Positions 1-8,963 of a stretch of DNA of 64,000 nt are shown here, piece after piece. A model generated the notes under the pieces. That model saw nothing but the letters and a program-made list of their open reading frames with translations, was not told the origin of the DNA and made no database searches. The DNA is taken from positions 215,366 to 279,365 of the forward strand of contig NZ_SJNX01000006.1 in the NCBI RefSeq assembly GCF_004331075.1, in the 5' to 3' direction. This stretch comes from Acinetobacter brisouioides (lineage in GTDB: Bacteria; Pseudomonadota; Gammaproteobacteria; Pseudomonadales; Moraxellaceae). The translations under genes and the position numbers were made by a program. Numbering within the stretch: the first letter of the stretch is position 1; every line of letters begins with the position of its first letter.

Positions 1-230
1 ATCAACACAGGCGTTTCAAGTTTTGAATTTCGAATGGTTTTAAGAACACCCATACCATCAATTTCGGGTAACCCTAAATCGAGTAAGATCAAATCATAGG
101 CTTGGGTTTCAATGGCTAAAATGGCATGTTTTCCATCTTTCACCCAGTCCGCAGTATAGGCCTCATCTTGTAATGCTTCAGTCAGTGTTTCACCGATCAT
201 CAAATCATCTTCAACCAATAATACGCGCAT
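1..230 (-). CDS. Response regulator, OmpR/PhoB type (5' part only)
   Basis: Reading leftward from an ATG at 228-230, the frame is open to the window edge and gives the first 76 residues of a receiver domain. It has the acidic pair at residues 8-9 (VEDD), the phospho-acceptor Asp51 in LLDLGLP, and the strand-loop pattern of QseB/PmrA-like regulators. The C-terminal DNA-binding domain and any partner kinase lie outside the window, so the signal cannot be named. The receiver call is secure; the subfamily is inference. Confidence 0.85.
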   Translation of the reverse strand, partial: MRVLLVEDDLMIGETLTEALQDEAYTADWVKDGKHAILAIETQAYDLILLDLGLPEIDGMGVLKTIRNSKLETPVL

Positions 231-451
231 GATTTTTTCCTTTCTTTAGATCACTCACTCCGCTAAAAATTGTATTCAGCATAAATGAAACATTGATTTA
301 CGAATGATTAATTCGGTTTTATTCAGGAATCATGATACAGGCTTTAAAGCATTGATTAAACTTTGTAATTACCCATAAAAAATTTCAATATTGGCTTGCA
401 GCACTGATTTTTCAACTGCTGTTTCTCGGAAAATATGAATTACATTCAGCT

Positions 452-745
452 GGCACTGTTGCAAATAGAGATTTGAGTCGATGATGTACCCTTTAAAAAG
501 TGCTTAGAGACCGAAAACTCTATTCACTAATGATCCTAGACAACTAGAAAAATAAGAAAAACATAAAGAATAATAAATGCTTGGGAAAAAATTTTAGGAT
601 AATTTCCAAGATTATGATTAATAACATGTGAACTAAATTTCCTGAAATTTCGGGCGGGCAGTATTTTGCCAGAGGCCTTATCAACAAAAACCCGATCGAC
701 CTCAATTCCCTCAAGTTGACGTCCAATATTTTTGTCAACAGTGCC
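452..745. mobile_element. IS6-like end-bounded remnant, 294 bp
   Basis: The segment begins with GGCACTGTTGCAAA and ends with TTGTCAACAGTGCC, giving a 10-bp perfect terminal inverted repeat (GGCACTGTTG). The sequence resembles the ends of the IS26/IS1006 group (IS6 family). There is no transposase inside, only AT-rich sequence and a resolvase gene fragment. The 8 bp flanking each end do not match, so no target duplication is visible. It may be a deletion or recombination product rather than a unit that moved. Confidence 0.5.
633..737 (-). pseudogene. Resolvase gene fragment
   Basis: On the minus strand this stretch encodes NIGRQLEGIEVDRVFVDKAS, nearly the same as residues 17-36 of the intact recombinase at 7339-7899. 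A one-base deletion then shifts the frame just after the GK codons. Catalytic serine, dimerisation helix and HTH are all missing. The fragment stops exactly at the IS-like end at 745. It has the same orientation as the intact copy, so the two flank the fetAB-to-SDR segment as partial direct repeats. Confidence 0.75.
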
Positions 746-804
746 ATACAGGCTATGTAAAATAATTCAAAAAAATCTCTTTACTTCGTTAAACCAGTAA
801 CCAA

Positions 805-859
805 AAAATAAAGAAACTAAACTAAAGGGGTGTACCCTTTAGTTTAGTTTCTTTATTTT
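805..859. repeat. Perfect 25-bp-arm inverted repeat upstream of the ABC operon
   Basis: Arms at 805-829 and 835-859 are perfectly complementary around the 5-nt centre GTGTA. The inner part reads CTAAACTAAAGGG and its complement. It lies 18 bp before the first codon of the ABC gene. A 25-bp perfect stem is longer than a usual terminator. It could be an operator, a transcript-stabilising or attenuating hairpin, or two abutted IS ends. No T-run follows at once on the plus strand. Confidence 0.8.
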
Positions 860-877
860 CTATCCAGCTCATAATTT

Positions 878-1507
878 TTGGAGAAAAAAATTACTACTTC
901 AGACTATCCCCTGCTTTCAGTACAAAATCTTCAATCAGATTACGCAGGGCCTTTTTCATTTGACCTTGCTCAAGGAGAATGTATTGCCATTCTAGGCACA
1001 TCTGGTTCTGGAAAAAGTGTTTTGCTACGCATGATTGCAGACCTTGAACCCAATTCCGGTGATGTCTTTTTAAATGGCATGAGCCGATCAAGCTGGTCAG
1101 CACCAGAATGGCGGCATCAGGTTATTTATCAAGCAGCAGAGCCTGCATGGTGGGAATCCACTGCTGGTAAACATTTTTCAATCAAGGATCAAAATACTGT
1201 TCTAGAATTATTGTCACGACTGAATCTCTCTCGTGAATTACTAGAAGTTGATATAAATCGCCTTTCTACTGGAGAAAGGCAAAGGTTGGCATTGGTTCGT
1301 TCATTGGTTAACCAGCCAAAAATTCTCCTTCTTGATGAACCTACATCTGCGTTAGATCAAGCTTCCATTCAAGCTGTTGAAGCACTACTCAGTGAAGAGC
1401 TTCATAAAGGGTTAGGGATTGTACTTGTTACACATTCCACAGAACTTGCAAAACGTCTAAGTCATCGAATTTTACGCATAGAACAAGGGGAATTTGTATC
1501 GTTATGA
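878..1507 (+). CDS. fetA: ABC transporter ATPase, FetA (YbbL)-like
   Basis: This 209-aa ATPase energises the membrane protein encoded next; the E. coli FetAB pair is associated with iron export and oxidative stress tolerance. Walker A GTSGSGKS is at 40-47, Q-loop at about Q85, signature LSTGERQ at 129-135, Walker B LLLDEP at 150-155, and H-loop His186. The signature has Thr where Gly is usual. The frame opens with TTG at 878, which lacks a ribosome site; a GGAG at 880-883 would better serve an ATT codon at 891, so the start is uncertain. It overlaps fetB by 4 bp. The assignment rests on the partner gene and length. Confidence 0.8.
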   Translation: MEKKITTSDYPLLSVQNLQSDYAGPFSFDLAQGECIAILGTSGSGKSVLLRMIADLEPNSGDVFLNGMSRSSWSAPEWRHQVIYQAAEPAWWESTAGKHFSIKDQNTVLELLSRLNLSRELLEVDINRLSTGERQRLALVRSLVNQPKILLLDEPTSALDQASIQAVEALLSEELHKGLGIVLVTHSTELAKRLSHRILRIEQGEFVSL

Positions 1508-2304
1508 ATCCTATACATCTCCAGCCACTTGATTTAGGAATAGCTGCCTCATTGGTATTGCTTGATGCTGCCATTTCAATGGTTCTAGGTTTGCGTATTC
1601 ATCGCCAGATATTATGGTCAGCAATCCGAATGGTTGTACAACTGGTATTGGTTGGTTTTGTACTTCGAGTTGCTTTTACCCTAAATTCACCCTTCTTTAT
1701 CCTCTGCCTTGTTATATTAATGATTACAGCTGCCGCACGAGAAATAGCGGTCAGGCCGGCTCATAGACTTCAAGGTTTTGCTAATTACCGAATTGCTGCT
1801 GTAGTGGTAAGTTTTTCAACAACAGCCGTTGTATTACTCGCACTGTTGACTGCAATACGTCCAACCCCCTGGTATGACCCTCATTATGCTATTCCATTAG
1901 TCGGCATTGTATTGGGTAGTGTTCTAAATTCCGCCAGTCTGGGTCTTGATACATTTTTTTCAGGGGTCGTGAATGGACGGGCAGCAATTGAAGCTCAACT
2001 TGCACTTGGTACCAAGTTCCATCGAGCATTGATGCCCTATATCAGCGATTCAATACGCAAAGGTCTCATTCCAATCATTAATCAAATGTCAGCTGCAGGC
2101 ATTATCACCTTGCCAGGGATTATGACTGGACAAATACTAGCCGGAGTTGACCCTATAGAAGCCGTAAAATATCAAATATTACTTATGTTTTTACTTACTG
2201 GTGGAAGTGGTTTATCTGCTGTCGCAGCTGTATATTTTGCATCTTGGGCAATCACTGATGAGCGGCAACGGCTACGGATTGATCGACTTACCAAGCATAA
2301 ATAA
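1504..2304 (+). CDS. fetB: ABC transporter permease, FetB (YbbM/UPF0014)-like
   Basis: This is a 266-aa integral inner-membrane protein with about six to seven hydrophobic segments. Its start overlaps the ATPase stop (ATGA), so the two are translationally coupled. The central region (VGIVLGSVLNSASLGLD) and the later QMSAAGIITLPGIMTGQILAG stretch are typical of the UPF0014/FetB family, as is the length. It probably forms the transmembrane part of a metal (iron) exporter with the upstream ATPase. The substrate is known only by family analogy. The gene ends against a decaying cupin gene on the other strand. Confidence 0.82.
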   Translation: MNPIHLQPLDLGIAASLVLLDAAISMVLGLRIHRQILWSAIRMVVQLVLVGFVLRVAFTLNSPFFILCLVILMITAAAREIAVRPAHRLQGFANYRIAAVVVSFSTTAVVLLALLTAIRPTPWYDPHYAIPLVGIVLGSVLNSASLGLDTFFSGVVNGRAAIEAQLALGTKFHRALMPYISDSIRKGLIPIINQMSAAGIITLPGIMTGQILAGVDPIEAVKYQILLMFLLTGGSGLSAVAAVYFASWAITDERQRLRIDRLTKHK

Positions 2305-2917
2305 ATTAAAAGACTAACACCAACTCCTAAACGAAATTTGTCTAGGAGAGTGGTGGCTAAAGTCACTGGCGTTTGAGTTACTTTCTTTTCAACTTTATTA
2401 GCACTGACGTTTTCTTTAGTTGATGCTGATAAATTTACTTTTTCCATCCAAATCACATTGTCTGGTTCATTCGATACAGGACTGATCGCGATTGCGTTAT
2501 GTCACTTTGTTCACTAGCATCATGCCAATGTTTCACATTTGGCGGACACCAGATCACATCGCCTTTGACTATACGCTGTATAGGTCTGCCCCATTCTTGA
2601 ATACGCCCATCACCTTCGGTCACTATCAGGTATTACCCATATTTATGGCTATGCCAATGGGTGATGCTATTCACTTCAAAACGAACAATCGCTGGTGCAA
2701 CATCTCCTTGCGACGGCATTGACATTATAGGAAAGCGGGCAAACTCGGCTTTTCCTACAAAATTTCGAGCAGAACCTATTTTAAAAATATGTTGGCCTGC
2801 AGTGGTAATTTCCTGATGCCTAATTTATGTATTGTTTAGGTGTTGCTGTGACGTCACTACACATCCTGCCAATGTGCCTGTCAGGAGTAGTAAGGTCATC
2901 ATCAATCTGATTTTCAT
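2305..2917 (-). pseudogene. Decayed secreted cupin-domain protein
   Basis: From the ATG at 2915-2917 the minus strand encodes a signal peptide with a lipobox-like LTGTLAGC, then a cupin with HWHSHKYG and HWHDA metal-binding pairs. The frame carries two TAA stops, after residue 30 and in the middle of the cupin (after HSHKYG). Both sit where CAA would be natural. A one-base deletion near 2490 then moves the C-terminus (AISPVSNEPDNVIWMEKV) to another frame. The 3' end runs into fetB with no clear stop. Such cupins often accompany the hydrolase and reductase genes found just upstream here. It is not expected to be functional. Confidence 0.75.
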
Positions 2918-2974
2918 TGTTACTCCGTTATATTGGCAGTTTGTGTAGAAAAATCACTGCTATTTTTTGCGCTT

Positions 2975-4024
2975 TTATAGGTTTTTGCCAAAGAATAGCT
3001 TGAACTGATGCATTGCCTGATTCACATATTCAGGCTTCCAGTAAGTTTCGATATGGGTTGCATTTTGAATAAGATACAACGACTTATCTTGAGTTCCTGT
3101 CGCTTTGGCATATGCATCCTGAGTCATATACAGCGTGTCAGCTTTGGAACCTGCGACCATAAGCAAAGGTTGATGAATCAATTCAATTTGATCGGTTGCG
3201 TCCCAACTCATCAAATCCAGTAAACTACTGGTGGTATACTTTGCTGAGGAGTTTGGGTGAGCATGGGTTTTCAAATAATATTCATAACCTTGGCGATATA
3301 AATCAAAAGGTAATTTGGCGATTTGCTCATCAGTCAGATTGACATCCCCCGAATATAAAACTTTCCCACCTGCTGCTTCTTGCGCTCTCGCCTGAGATGC
3401 CTGTTCTAGACGTTGTTGAATGCTATCTAGTTGAGAATCTTCAAAGCCGTTACGACGCACCCGACCTGAGTTAAACATGCTTAAAGTCGCTACAGCTTTA
3501 AAGCGTTTATCGGTTTTTGCTGCGCCAAGGGCATACCCCCCACCCCCACAGATACCCAGTAAACCAATACGGTGAGAATCTACCCCTGCATACTGGCTGA
3601 TAAAATCAGCCATCCCATGAATATCTTCAATACGATTTGCAGGTTTGTCCACATTACGCGGGAGTCCAGCACTTGCACCTTGGTATGCGGCATCTGCTGT
3701 AATAGTGATATAACCTTCCTCAGCAAGACGCTGAGCATAAAGCCCTGCAACTTGCTCTTTTACACCACCATTCGGATGCGCCACGACAACGGTGGGATAC
3801 TTCTTATTGACATCAAAATGTGCAGGTGTATAAACATTTGCCGCAATGTCCAAACTATTGAGTTTGTAATGCACAGGATGAATATTCACATGACCTTTCT
3901 CATTTTTCATGATTGCTCCTGCATAGACTAAGCCGTAGGGATTAATTTTAGATTGATCAGCAAAAGTGAAACCACTGCTTGCCAAAGTTGCAGACAATAA
4001 AATTGGTTTTAAAATATTCATCAT
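2975..4024 (-). CDS. Exported alpha/beta hydrolase, dienelactone-hydrolase-like
   Basis: The 349-aa product starts with an apparent Sec signal peptide (hydrophobic residues 5-22, cleavage near FAD). An alpha/beta hydrolase core follows. The nucleophile elbow reads GICGGGG with Cys159, as in dienelactone hydrolases, not the common Ser. A late Asp (SKADT) and His (NATHIE) fit the triad. The substrate is unknown. It lies 15 bp downstream of the aldo/keto reductase gene in the same direction and upstream of the cupin relic, so the three probably formed one operon. A FrsA-like esterase is an alternative label. Confidence 0.75.
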   Translation of the reverse strand: MMNILKPILLSATLASSGFTFADQSKINPYGLVYAGAIMKNEKGHVNIHPVHYKLNSLDIAANVYTPAHFDVNKKYPTVVVAHPNGGVKEQVAGLYAQRLAEEGYITITADAAYQGASAGLPRNVDKPANRIEDIHGMADFISQYAGVDSHRIGLLGICGGGGYALGAAKTDKRFKAVATLSMFNSGRVRRNGFEDSQLDSIQQRLEQASQARAQEAAGGKVLYSGDVNLTDEQIAKLPFDLYRQGYEYYLKTHAHPNSSAKYTTSSLLDLMSWDATDQIELIHQPLLMVAGSKADTLYMTQDAYAKATGTQDKSLYLIQNATHIETYWKPEYVNQAMHQFKLFFGKNL

Positions 4025-4039
4025 ATTCCTCCCTATTGA

Positions 4040-4933
<894 letters not shown>

Positions 4934-4992
4934 CTATAACCTTATCAAAATTGCACAACTAGACAGCAAATTTCGATTACACTTATATAAAT

Positions 4993-5022
4993 ATTTTATT
5001 AATCAATTTTGATTAATAAAAT
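4993..5022. promoter_or_regulatory. Palindromic operator candidate between AKR and LysR genes
   Basis: A 30-bp perfect palindrome: 14-bp arms (ATTTTATTAATCAA) around TT. It lies in the divergent intergenic region, 46 bp before the LysR start, where LysR-family regulators bind. It is AT-rich and contains T-N11-A patterns. The role is inferred from position and symmetry. Confidence 0.6.
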
Positions 5023-5068
5023 TTATACTGAATAAATAATAATCAAATTCAGAAAATCGTGAGTTGCC

Positions 5069-5962
5069 ATGTCTGAAAATCTTGATGATTTAAAAGCATT
5101 TTTAATTGTTGCCCGATCCGGAAGTTTTACCAAAGCAGCAGGACAAATGGGTGTTTCTCAGTCTGCGCTGAGTTATACCATTAAAATGCTGGAACAGCGT
5201 CTGGACATAAAGCTATTGCACCGCACGACCCGAAGTGTTTCTTTAACCCAAGAGGGCGAACAGTTATTTAACGATATTGAGCCTCTCCTCAACGGCATTG
5301 AACAGAAGCTCAATAACTTGAATTATTTTCGCGAAAATCCTCGCGGGCAGCTCAGAATCAACGGGACAGAAATCTCTCTGAATGTTTTGCTCTGGGACAA
5401 ACTGTCGAAATTCATGCGTGATTATCCCGATGTACAATTGGAACTGACCATGGATTATGCCTTTGCAGATATTGTGAAAGATCGCTATGACATTGGGATT
5501 CGCTTGGGTGATGCCGTACATAAAGATATGATTTCAGTCCGTGTCAGTGATGAACTAGAAATGCTGACTTTAGCTGCACCACAATATTTGGAACATTTCT
5601 CCGTTCCCCAAACACCTCGAGAATTAGATCATCATCGCTGTATTGGCTTACGTTTACCGTCACATGAGCGGATACAGTCTTGGGAGTTTCATGATTTCCA
5701 AGAACCAAATAAAACCCTGACCATTAATCCAGAATATTCACTGATCGTTAGTCATGCCCGCTTGCAACTTAAAGCAGGTGTGGAAGGGCATGGTCTGGTT
5801 TGGTTACCGAAAGTCATGGTTGAAGATGAACTCAAAAGTAGAAAGCTTGTCACGATTTTGGACGACTGGAATATGCACTATTCACCCTATTACATGTACT
5901 ATCCAAGCCGTCGGGAATCCTCACCATTATTTCGCTTACTGATAGATACTTTACGTTTATAA
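5069..5962 (+). CDS. LysR-family transcriptional regulator
   Basis: 297 aa. An N-terminal winged HTH (about 1-62; SGSFTKAAGQMGVSQSALSY) is followed by a periplasmic-binding-protein-like effector domain. It belongs to the subgroup that commonly sits divergent to aldo/keto reductase or short-chain dehydrogenase genes. Its most likely target is the divergent AKR-hydrolase operon through the palindrome at 4993-5022. The effector is not known. The start fits the canonical LysR beginning (MSENLDDLKAF). Confidence 0.88.
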   Translation: MSENLDDLKAFLIVARSGSFTKAAGQMGVSQSALSYTIKMLEQRLDIKLLHRTTRSVSLTQEGEQLFNDIEPLLNGIEQKLNNLNYFRENPRGQLRINGTEISLNVLLWDKLSKFMRDYPDVQLELTMDYAFADIVKDRYDIGIRLGDAVHKDMISVRVSDELEMLTLAAPQYLEHFSVPQTPRELDHHRCIGLRLPSHERIQSWEFHDFQEPNKTLTINPEYSLIVSHARLQLKAGVEGHGLVWLPKVMVEDELKSRKLVTILDDWNMHYSPYYMYYPSRRESSPLFRLLIDTLRL

Positions 5963-6043
5963 CCATGAATAAAGCCAAGAATCATTTCTTTTGAAATACA
6001 AAGGCTTCAACAAAATCCATGAGCTAACTTAGAAGTTCAAATT

Positions 6044-6065
6044 AAGGTGTGGATCACTACACCTT
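6044..6065. terminator. Hairpin between convergent LysR and SDR genes
   Basis: AAGGTGT at 6044-6050 pairs with ACACCTT at 6059-6065 around an 8-nt loop. It sits between two converging genes, so it may end transcription both ways. The stem is short and the T-run is weak. Confidence 0.4.
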
Positions 6066-6090
6066 TTCACTCCTAACCAAGTTTTGAACA

Positions 6091-6930
6091 TTATTTAGAA
6101 ACAGGCATTGGTGCAAGCTCACCAAACCAATAAGAAGCAGTTACACCACCATCCATTAGGAAATCGCTGCCTGTGATAAAAGTACCTTCTGGACCCATTA
6201 AAAGTGCACCAACCGCAGCAACTTCATCAGGTGTTCCTGCCCGACCAGCTGGCGATTGTTCCAACATTTTGCGATAGCCTTCACCTCTTGGACCAGATAA
6301 TTCATCTTTTGCTAATGGCGTTATGATGATGCCTGGGCTAATCGTGTTGACGCGAGCACCTCTTTTACCCCAACGAACCGCCTCAGCCATGACTCTTAAG
6401 GAATTGCCACGTTTTGAAATTTGATAGGCATGCAAAGAATCTCGAATGGCATTAGCCTGCAACATTGGTTGTTCCAGCAATTCTTCTGCAGGTGTTGTCG
6501 CAAGAATACGATCTTCCTCCTGAGTCAGTGCTGGTAATCTGTGTCCCGATTGAGAAGAAATCACAATACAGGAGCCACCCGAACGAATGACTTGACCAAA
6601 CTCTTCTAAAATGACCGCTGTACCATATAAATCAACTTTTAAAATCACTTCAGGCGATGCTTGCGAAGGGGATACACCAGCAGCATGAATGACACCGCCA
6701 ATTTGACCCAGTTGAGTTGCCGTCTGAATCAGGGTCTGGACAGATGCGCGGGAAGAAACATCGACAATGCAAGTACTGACTTCAAAGCCTGCCTCACTTA
6801 ACACTTTTGCAGCAGCTTTAGCATTTTGTTGTTTTAAATCTGCCAGTAAAACATGTTTACCAGCACTGACTCGACGTGCAATTGCTTGACCAATCGACCC
6901 CGCACCAATAACGACAATAATATCTTTCAT
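6091..6930 (-). CDS. Short-chain dehydrogenase/reductase
   Basis: A 279-aa Rossmann-fold oxidoreductase. The nucleotide loop GAGSIGQ is at 9-15, the catalytic Ser lies in VISSQSG (about 125-126), and Tyr169/Lys173 are in AYQISK. The stretch between Ser and Tyr is about 43 residues, far longer than the usual 12 or so, and may form a lid over the substrate. The C-terminus has the normal GGVTASYW motif. The cut-off LysR gene just upstream on the same strand may once have been its regulator. The substrate is unknown. Confidence 0.82.
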   Translation of the reverse strand: MKDIIVVIGAGSIGQAIARRVSAGKHVLLADLKQQNAKAAAKVLSEAGFEVSTCIVDVSSRASVQTLIQTATQLGQIGGVIHAAGVSPSQASPEVILKVDLYGTAVILEEFGQVIRSGGSCIVISSQSGHRLPALTQEEDRILATTPAEELLEQPMLQANAIRDSLHAYQISKRGNSLRVMAEAVRWGKRGARVNTISPGIIITPLAKDELSGPRGEGYRKMLEQSPAGRAGTPDEVAAVGALLMGPEGTFITGSDFLMDGGVTASYWFGELAPMPVSK

Positions 6931-7106
6931 CTGTTACTTCTCACGATTCTTAGCAATGGAATTATTTTATTTTAGAGACTTATGTTTGAATGATTAACGT
7001 CTAAACAGAAATAGCCTTTATGAATAAAATTCATTAATGAAAACTTATTACACCAATATACTGATGCTGAATAGCCTACAAAATTAGTAACTATTCATCT
7101 AGAATA

Positions 7107-7330
7107 TTATTTCCACTGATCCCAATAAGCTGGAGTACCTATTTCCTTCACCAAAAATGTGGAAACATATCTGACTTTTTTAGATCTCAATCGGTTCTCT
7201 GGTGAAAGAATTTGAATATATGAATCCTGTATAGATGCCGATGCTTGCCAATGAGGCAAAAGGCTTACAAGCTTATTTCTTTTAAAATCTTTAGGGTCAA
7301 ACTGGACTGCCACCACTCTCAAAGGCAAGT
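7107..7330 (-). pseudogene. 3' fragment of a LysR-type regulator gene
   Basis: The minus strand encodes about 70 residues with the look of a LysR effector-domain tail: a KLVSLLPHWQ segment, then ILSPENRLRSKKVRYVSTFLVKE, then a stop. No HTH or upstream effector half is present. The open frame runs into the resolvase gene, whose stop is at 7339. The simplest reading is a regulator of the neighbouring SDR gene truncated when the plasmid-type block arrived. The exact left end of the homology is uncertain. Confidence 0.6.
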
Positions 7331-7338
7331 TTCGTCTA

Positions 7339-7899
7339 TTATCTTTGCAAATACCGATAAACAGCTTGCCGACTGATCCCAAACGCCTTCCCCAAAGCAG
7401 CCTTCGAACTATATTTCCCTTCTGCCCAAGCCTGACGTAAAGCATTCGCCTGATCAGGTTTGAGTTTATGGACCCGACCTTTATATTTACCTTGAGCCGC
7501 TGCCAGTTTAATGCCTTCTTTTTGCCGTTCTAAAATAATCTCACGCTCAAACTGAGCAAAAGCCCCCATCAATTGCAACATCAGGTTATCCATCGGTGTG
7601 GCTTGGGCAGTAAAAGTGATCTTTTCCTTCATGAACTGGATTGCAATACCCCGCTTAACCAATTTATCTACTTCTTCAACCAGAACTTTGAGACTTCGCG
7701 CAAAACGATCCATCGAATGTACCACCACCATGTCCCCTTCCCGAACATAGTTCAGCATTTCCTGAAATTTGGGGCGGTCGGTATTTTTACCCGAAGCTTT
7801 GTCTATGAACAGCCGGTCAATTTCGATGCCTTCAAGTTGGCGTCCAGTATTTTGCTCAACCGAGCTGACTCGGACATAGCCGACTTTTTGACCTTTCAT
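7339..7899 (-). CDS. Serine recombinase (resolvase/invertase)
   Basis: 186 aa, the normal size of a Tn3-type resolvase or DNA invertase. The catalytic domain is at about 1-140, with Ser12 in YVRVSS and the arginine motif in MDRFARS. A long E-helix leads into a C-terminal HTH (SSKAALGKAFGISRQAVYRYLQR, about 164-186). Such proteins are common on Acinetobacter plasmids and resolve multimers. Two dyads lie directly upstream. A broken relative is at 633-737. The gene marks the left edge of the plasmid-like block, since it abuts a truncated LysR gene. Confidence 0.92.
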   Translation of the reverse strand: MKGQKVGYVRVSSVEQNTGRQLEGIEIDRLFIDKASGKNTDRPKFQEMLNYVREGDMVVVHSMDRFARSLKVLVEEVDKLVKRGIAIQFMKEKITFTAQATPMDNLMLQLMGAFAQFEREIILERQKEGIKLAAAQGKYKGRVHKLKPDQANALRQAWAEGKYSSKAALGKAFGISRQAVYRYLQR

Positions 7900-7916
7900 A
7901 CACTTCGCTCCAAATT

Positions 7917-7955
7917 GACTAAAAATAGTCCAGTTTGTCTATTATAAATAATAGA
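7917..7955. promoter_or_regulatory. Candidate res site/operator upstream of the recombinase
   Basis: Two adjacent dyads stand 18 bp upstream of the recombinase start: GACTA-N4-TAGTC at 7917-7930 and TCTATTAT-AA-ATAATAGA at 7938-7955. Resolvases usually bind imperfect dyads next to their own genes and repress themselves there. The role is inferred from position. Confidence 0.5.
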
Positions 7956-8195
7956 TTTAAAAATAACATGTGATGTATGATCAAAAAACATTTAAAAGAG
8001 ACATTGTTTAACTAGATAAAAATATGTTGTCTTAGGGTATACTCTAAAATAACACTAATTATAAATTTAAAAAATAATGATATTTACTTAAAATTAAGTT
8101 CGCAAAAAAGATTAAATATGTAAATTTAATCTTTTTTTTAGATTAATAGTTCAAATGGCTAAAATATTAGAATTCCATAAATACCCAGTCATTCT

Positions 8196-8395
8196 GTTAT
8201 GAAGTTATGAAGTTATGAGGTTATGAAGTTATGAAGTTATGAAGTTATGAAGTTATGAAGTTATGAAGTTATGAAGTTATGAAGTTATGAAGTTATGAAG
8301 TTATGAAGTTATGAAGTTATGAAGTTATGAAGTTATGAAGTTATGAAGTTATGAAGTTATGAAGTTATGAAGTTATGAAGTTATGAAGTTATGAA
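8196..8395. repeat. Octanucleotide array, 25 x GTTATGAA
   Basis: There are 200 bp made of exactly 25 head-to-tail 8-bp units. All are GTTATGAA except the third, GTTATGAG. Every junction creates the heptamer AAGTTAT. That heptamer also occurs at the parA operator (9906-9921) and in the palindromes of the 157-bp repeats (11611-12743). The array could be a multi-site protein-binding locus such as a centromere, or a slippage-prone VNTR. It lies 570 bp downstream of the parA operon stop. Confidence 0.95.
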
Positions 8396-8910
8396 ATTTA
8401 ATCGTAAATGAGCTTGTAAATAATTTAATGTCATTACTTTTCATAAATTAAAGAACTCTCAATAAATAATTGCTTAAGCAAGTCGAATTGGATCATAAAG
8501 TAGCTCATCGCTCAACACCATAAGAAGCATGTCTGTGCAATACTCTACTTTTTAGAACTACATCAATTGGCACAGAATTTCCCTGAAAAGGCTTTCCACT
8601 TTTTGATCTCCTGATACTACGCTGCCTAATATCTTGCATTCCTCAGTTTTTAAGCTTCGGAGAGCTTTAGCCAGAGCTTCACCCCTTATTGTCAGCTATC
8701 CAATTGCAGCGCTACAATCGTTCCACCTCTTTCAGTCTATTGCGGTTATATCTAGAGCAAAGAGTACTGCTTTGTTGAGCAGATATCATTGTGACAGGCT
8801 TGAACCACGATGTGACCCATGTAGAAACAGGGTAAATTGATTGAGATTATTTTCTATTTTAACCCTTTTAACTCAGCTCGCTAGAAGGCTTCTTTTTTCA
8901 TTTATCATAT
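8396..8910. other. Gene-poor stretch between repeat array and partition operon
   Basis: About 500 bp with only short frames of non-protein-like composition. No RNA gene, IS end or clear promoter was recognised. It may be decayed plasmid backbone. Confidence 0.5.
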
Positions 8911-8950
8911 GCCTAACTTTGTTATGACGATAACCTTAACAAAGTCAGGC
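8911..8950 (-). terminator. Inverted repeat after the partition operon
   Basis: GCCTAACTTTGTTA at 8911-8924 faces TAACAAAGTCAGGC at 8937-8950: 14-bp arms with one mismatch and a 12-nt loop. It lies 13 bp beyond the stop of the ribbon-helix-helix gene. On the minus strand no T-run follows the stem, so termination is plausible but not typical. A recombination or binding site is the alternative. Confidence 0.5.
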
Positions 8951-8963
8951 AATTATACGAAAA

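Noticed and set aside
544..747. 67-codon minus-strand frame
   Set aside because: It crosses the resolvase fragment in the wrong frame and ends in low-complexity Phe/Leu; the real signal is the resolvase remnant.
2492..2722. 76-codon plus-strand frame
   Set aside because: Antisense of the cupin pseudogene; the HWH metal motifs are on the minus strand.
8196..8395. CRISPR array
   Set aside because: Units are 8 bp without spacers and no cas gene is present.
8634..8840. 68-codon plus-strand frame
   Set aside because: No ribosome site, no domain and unlikely composition; left as part of the gene-poor stretch.
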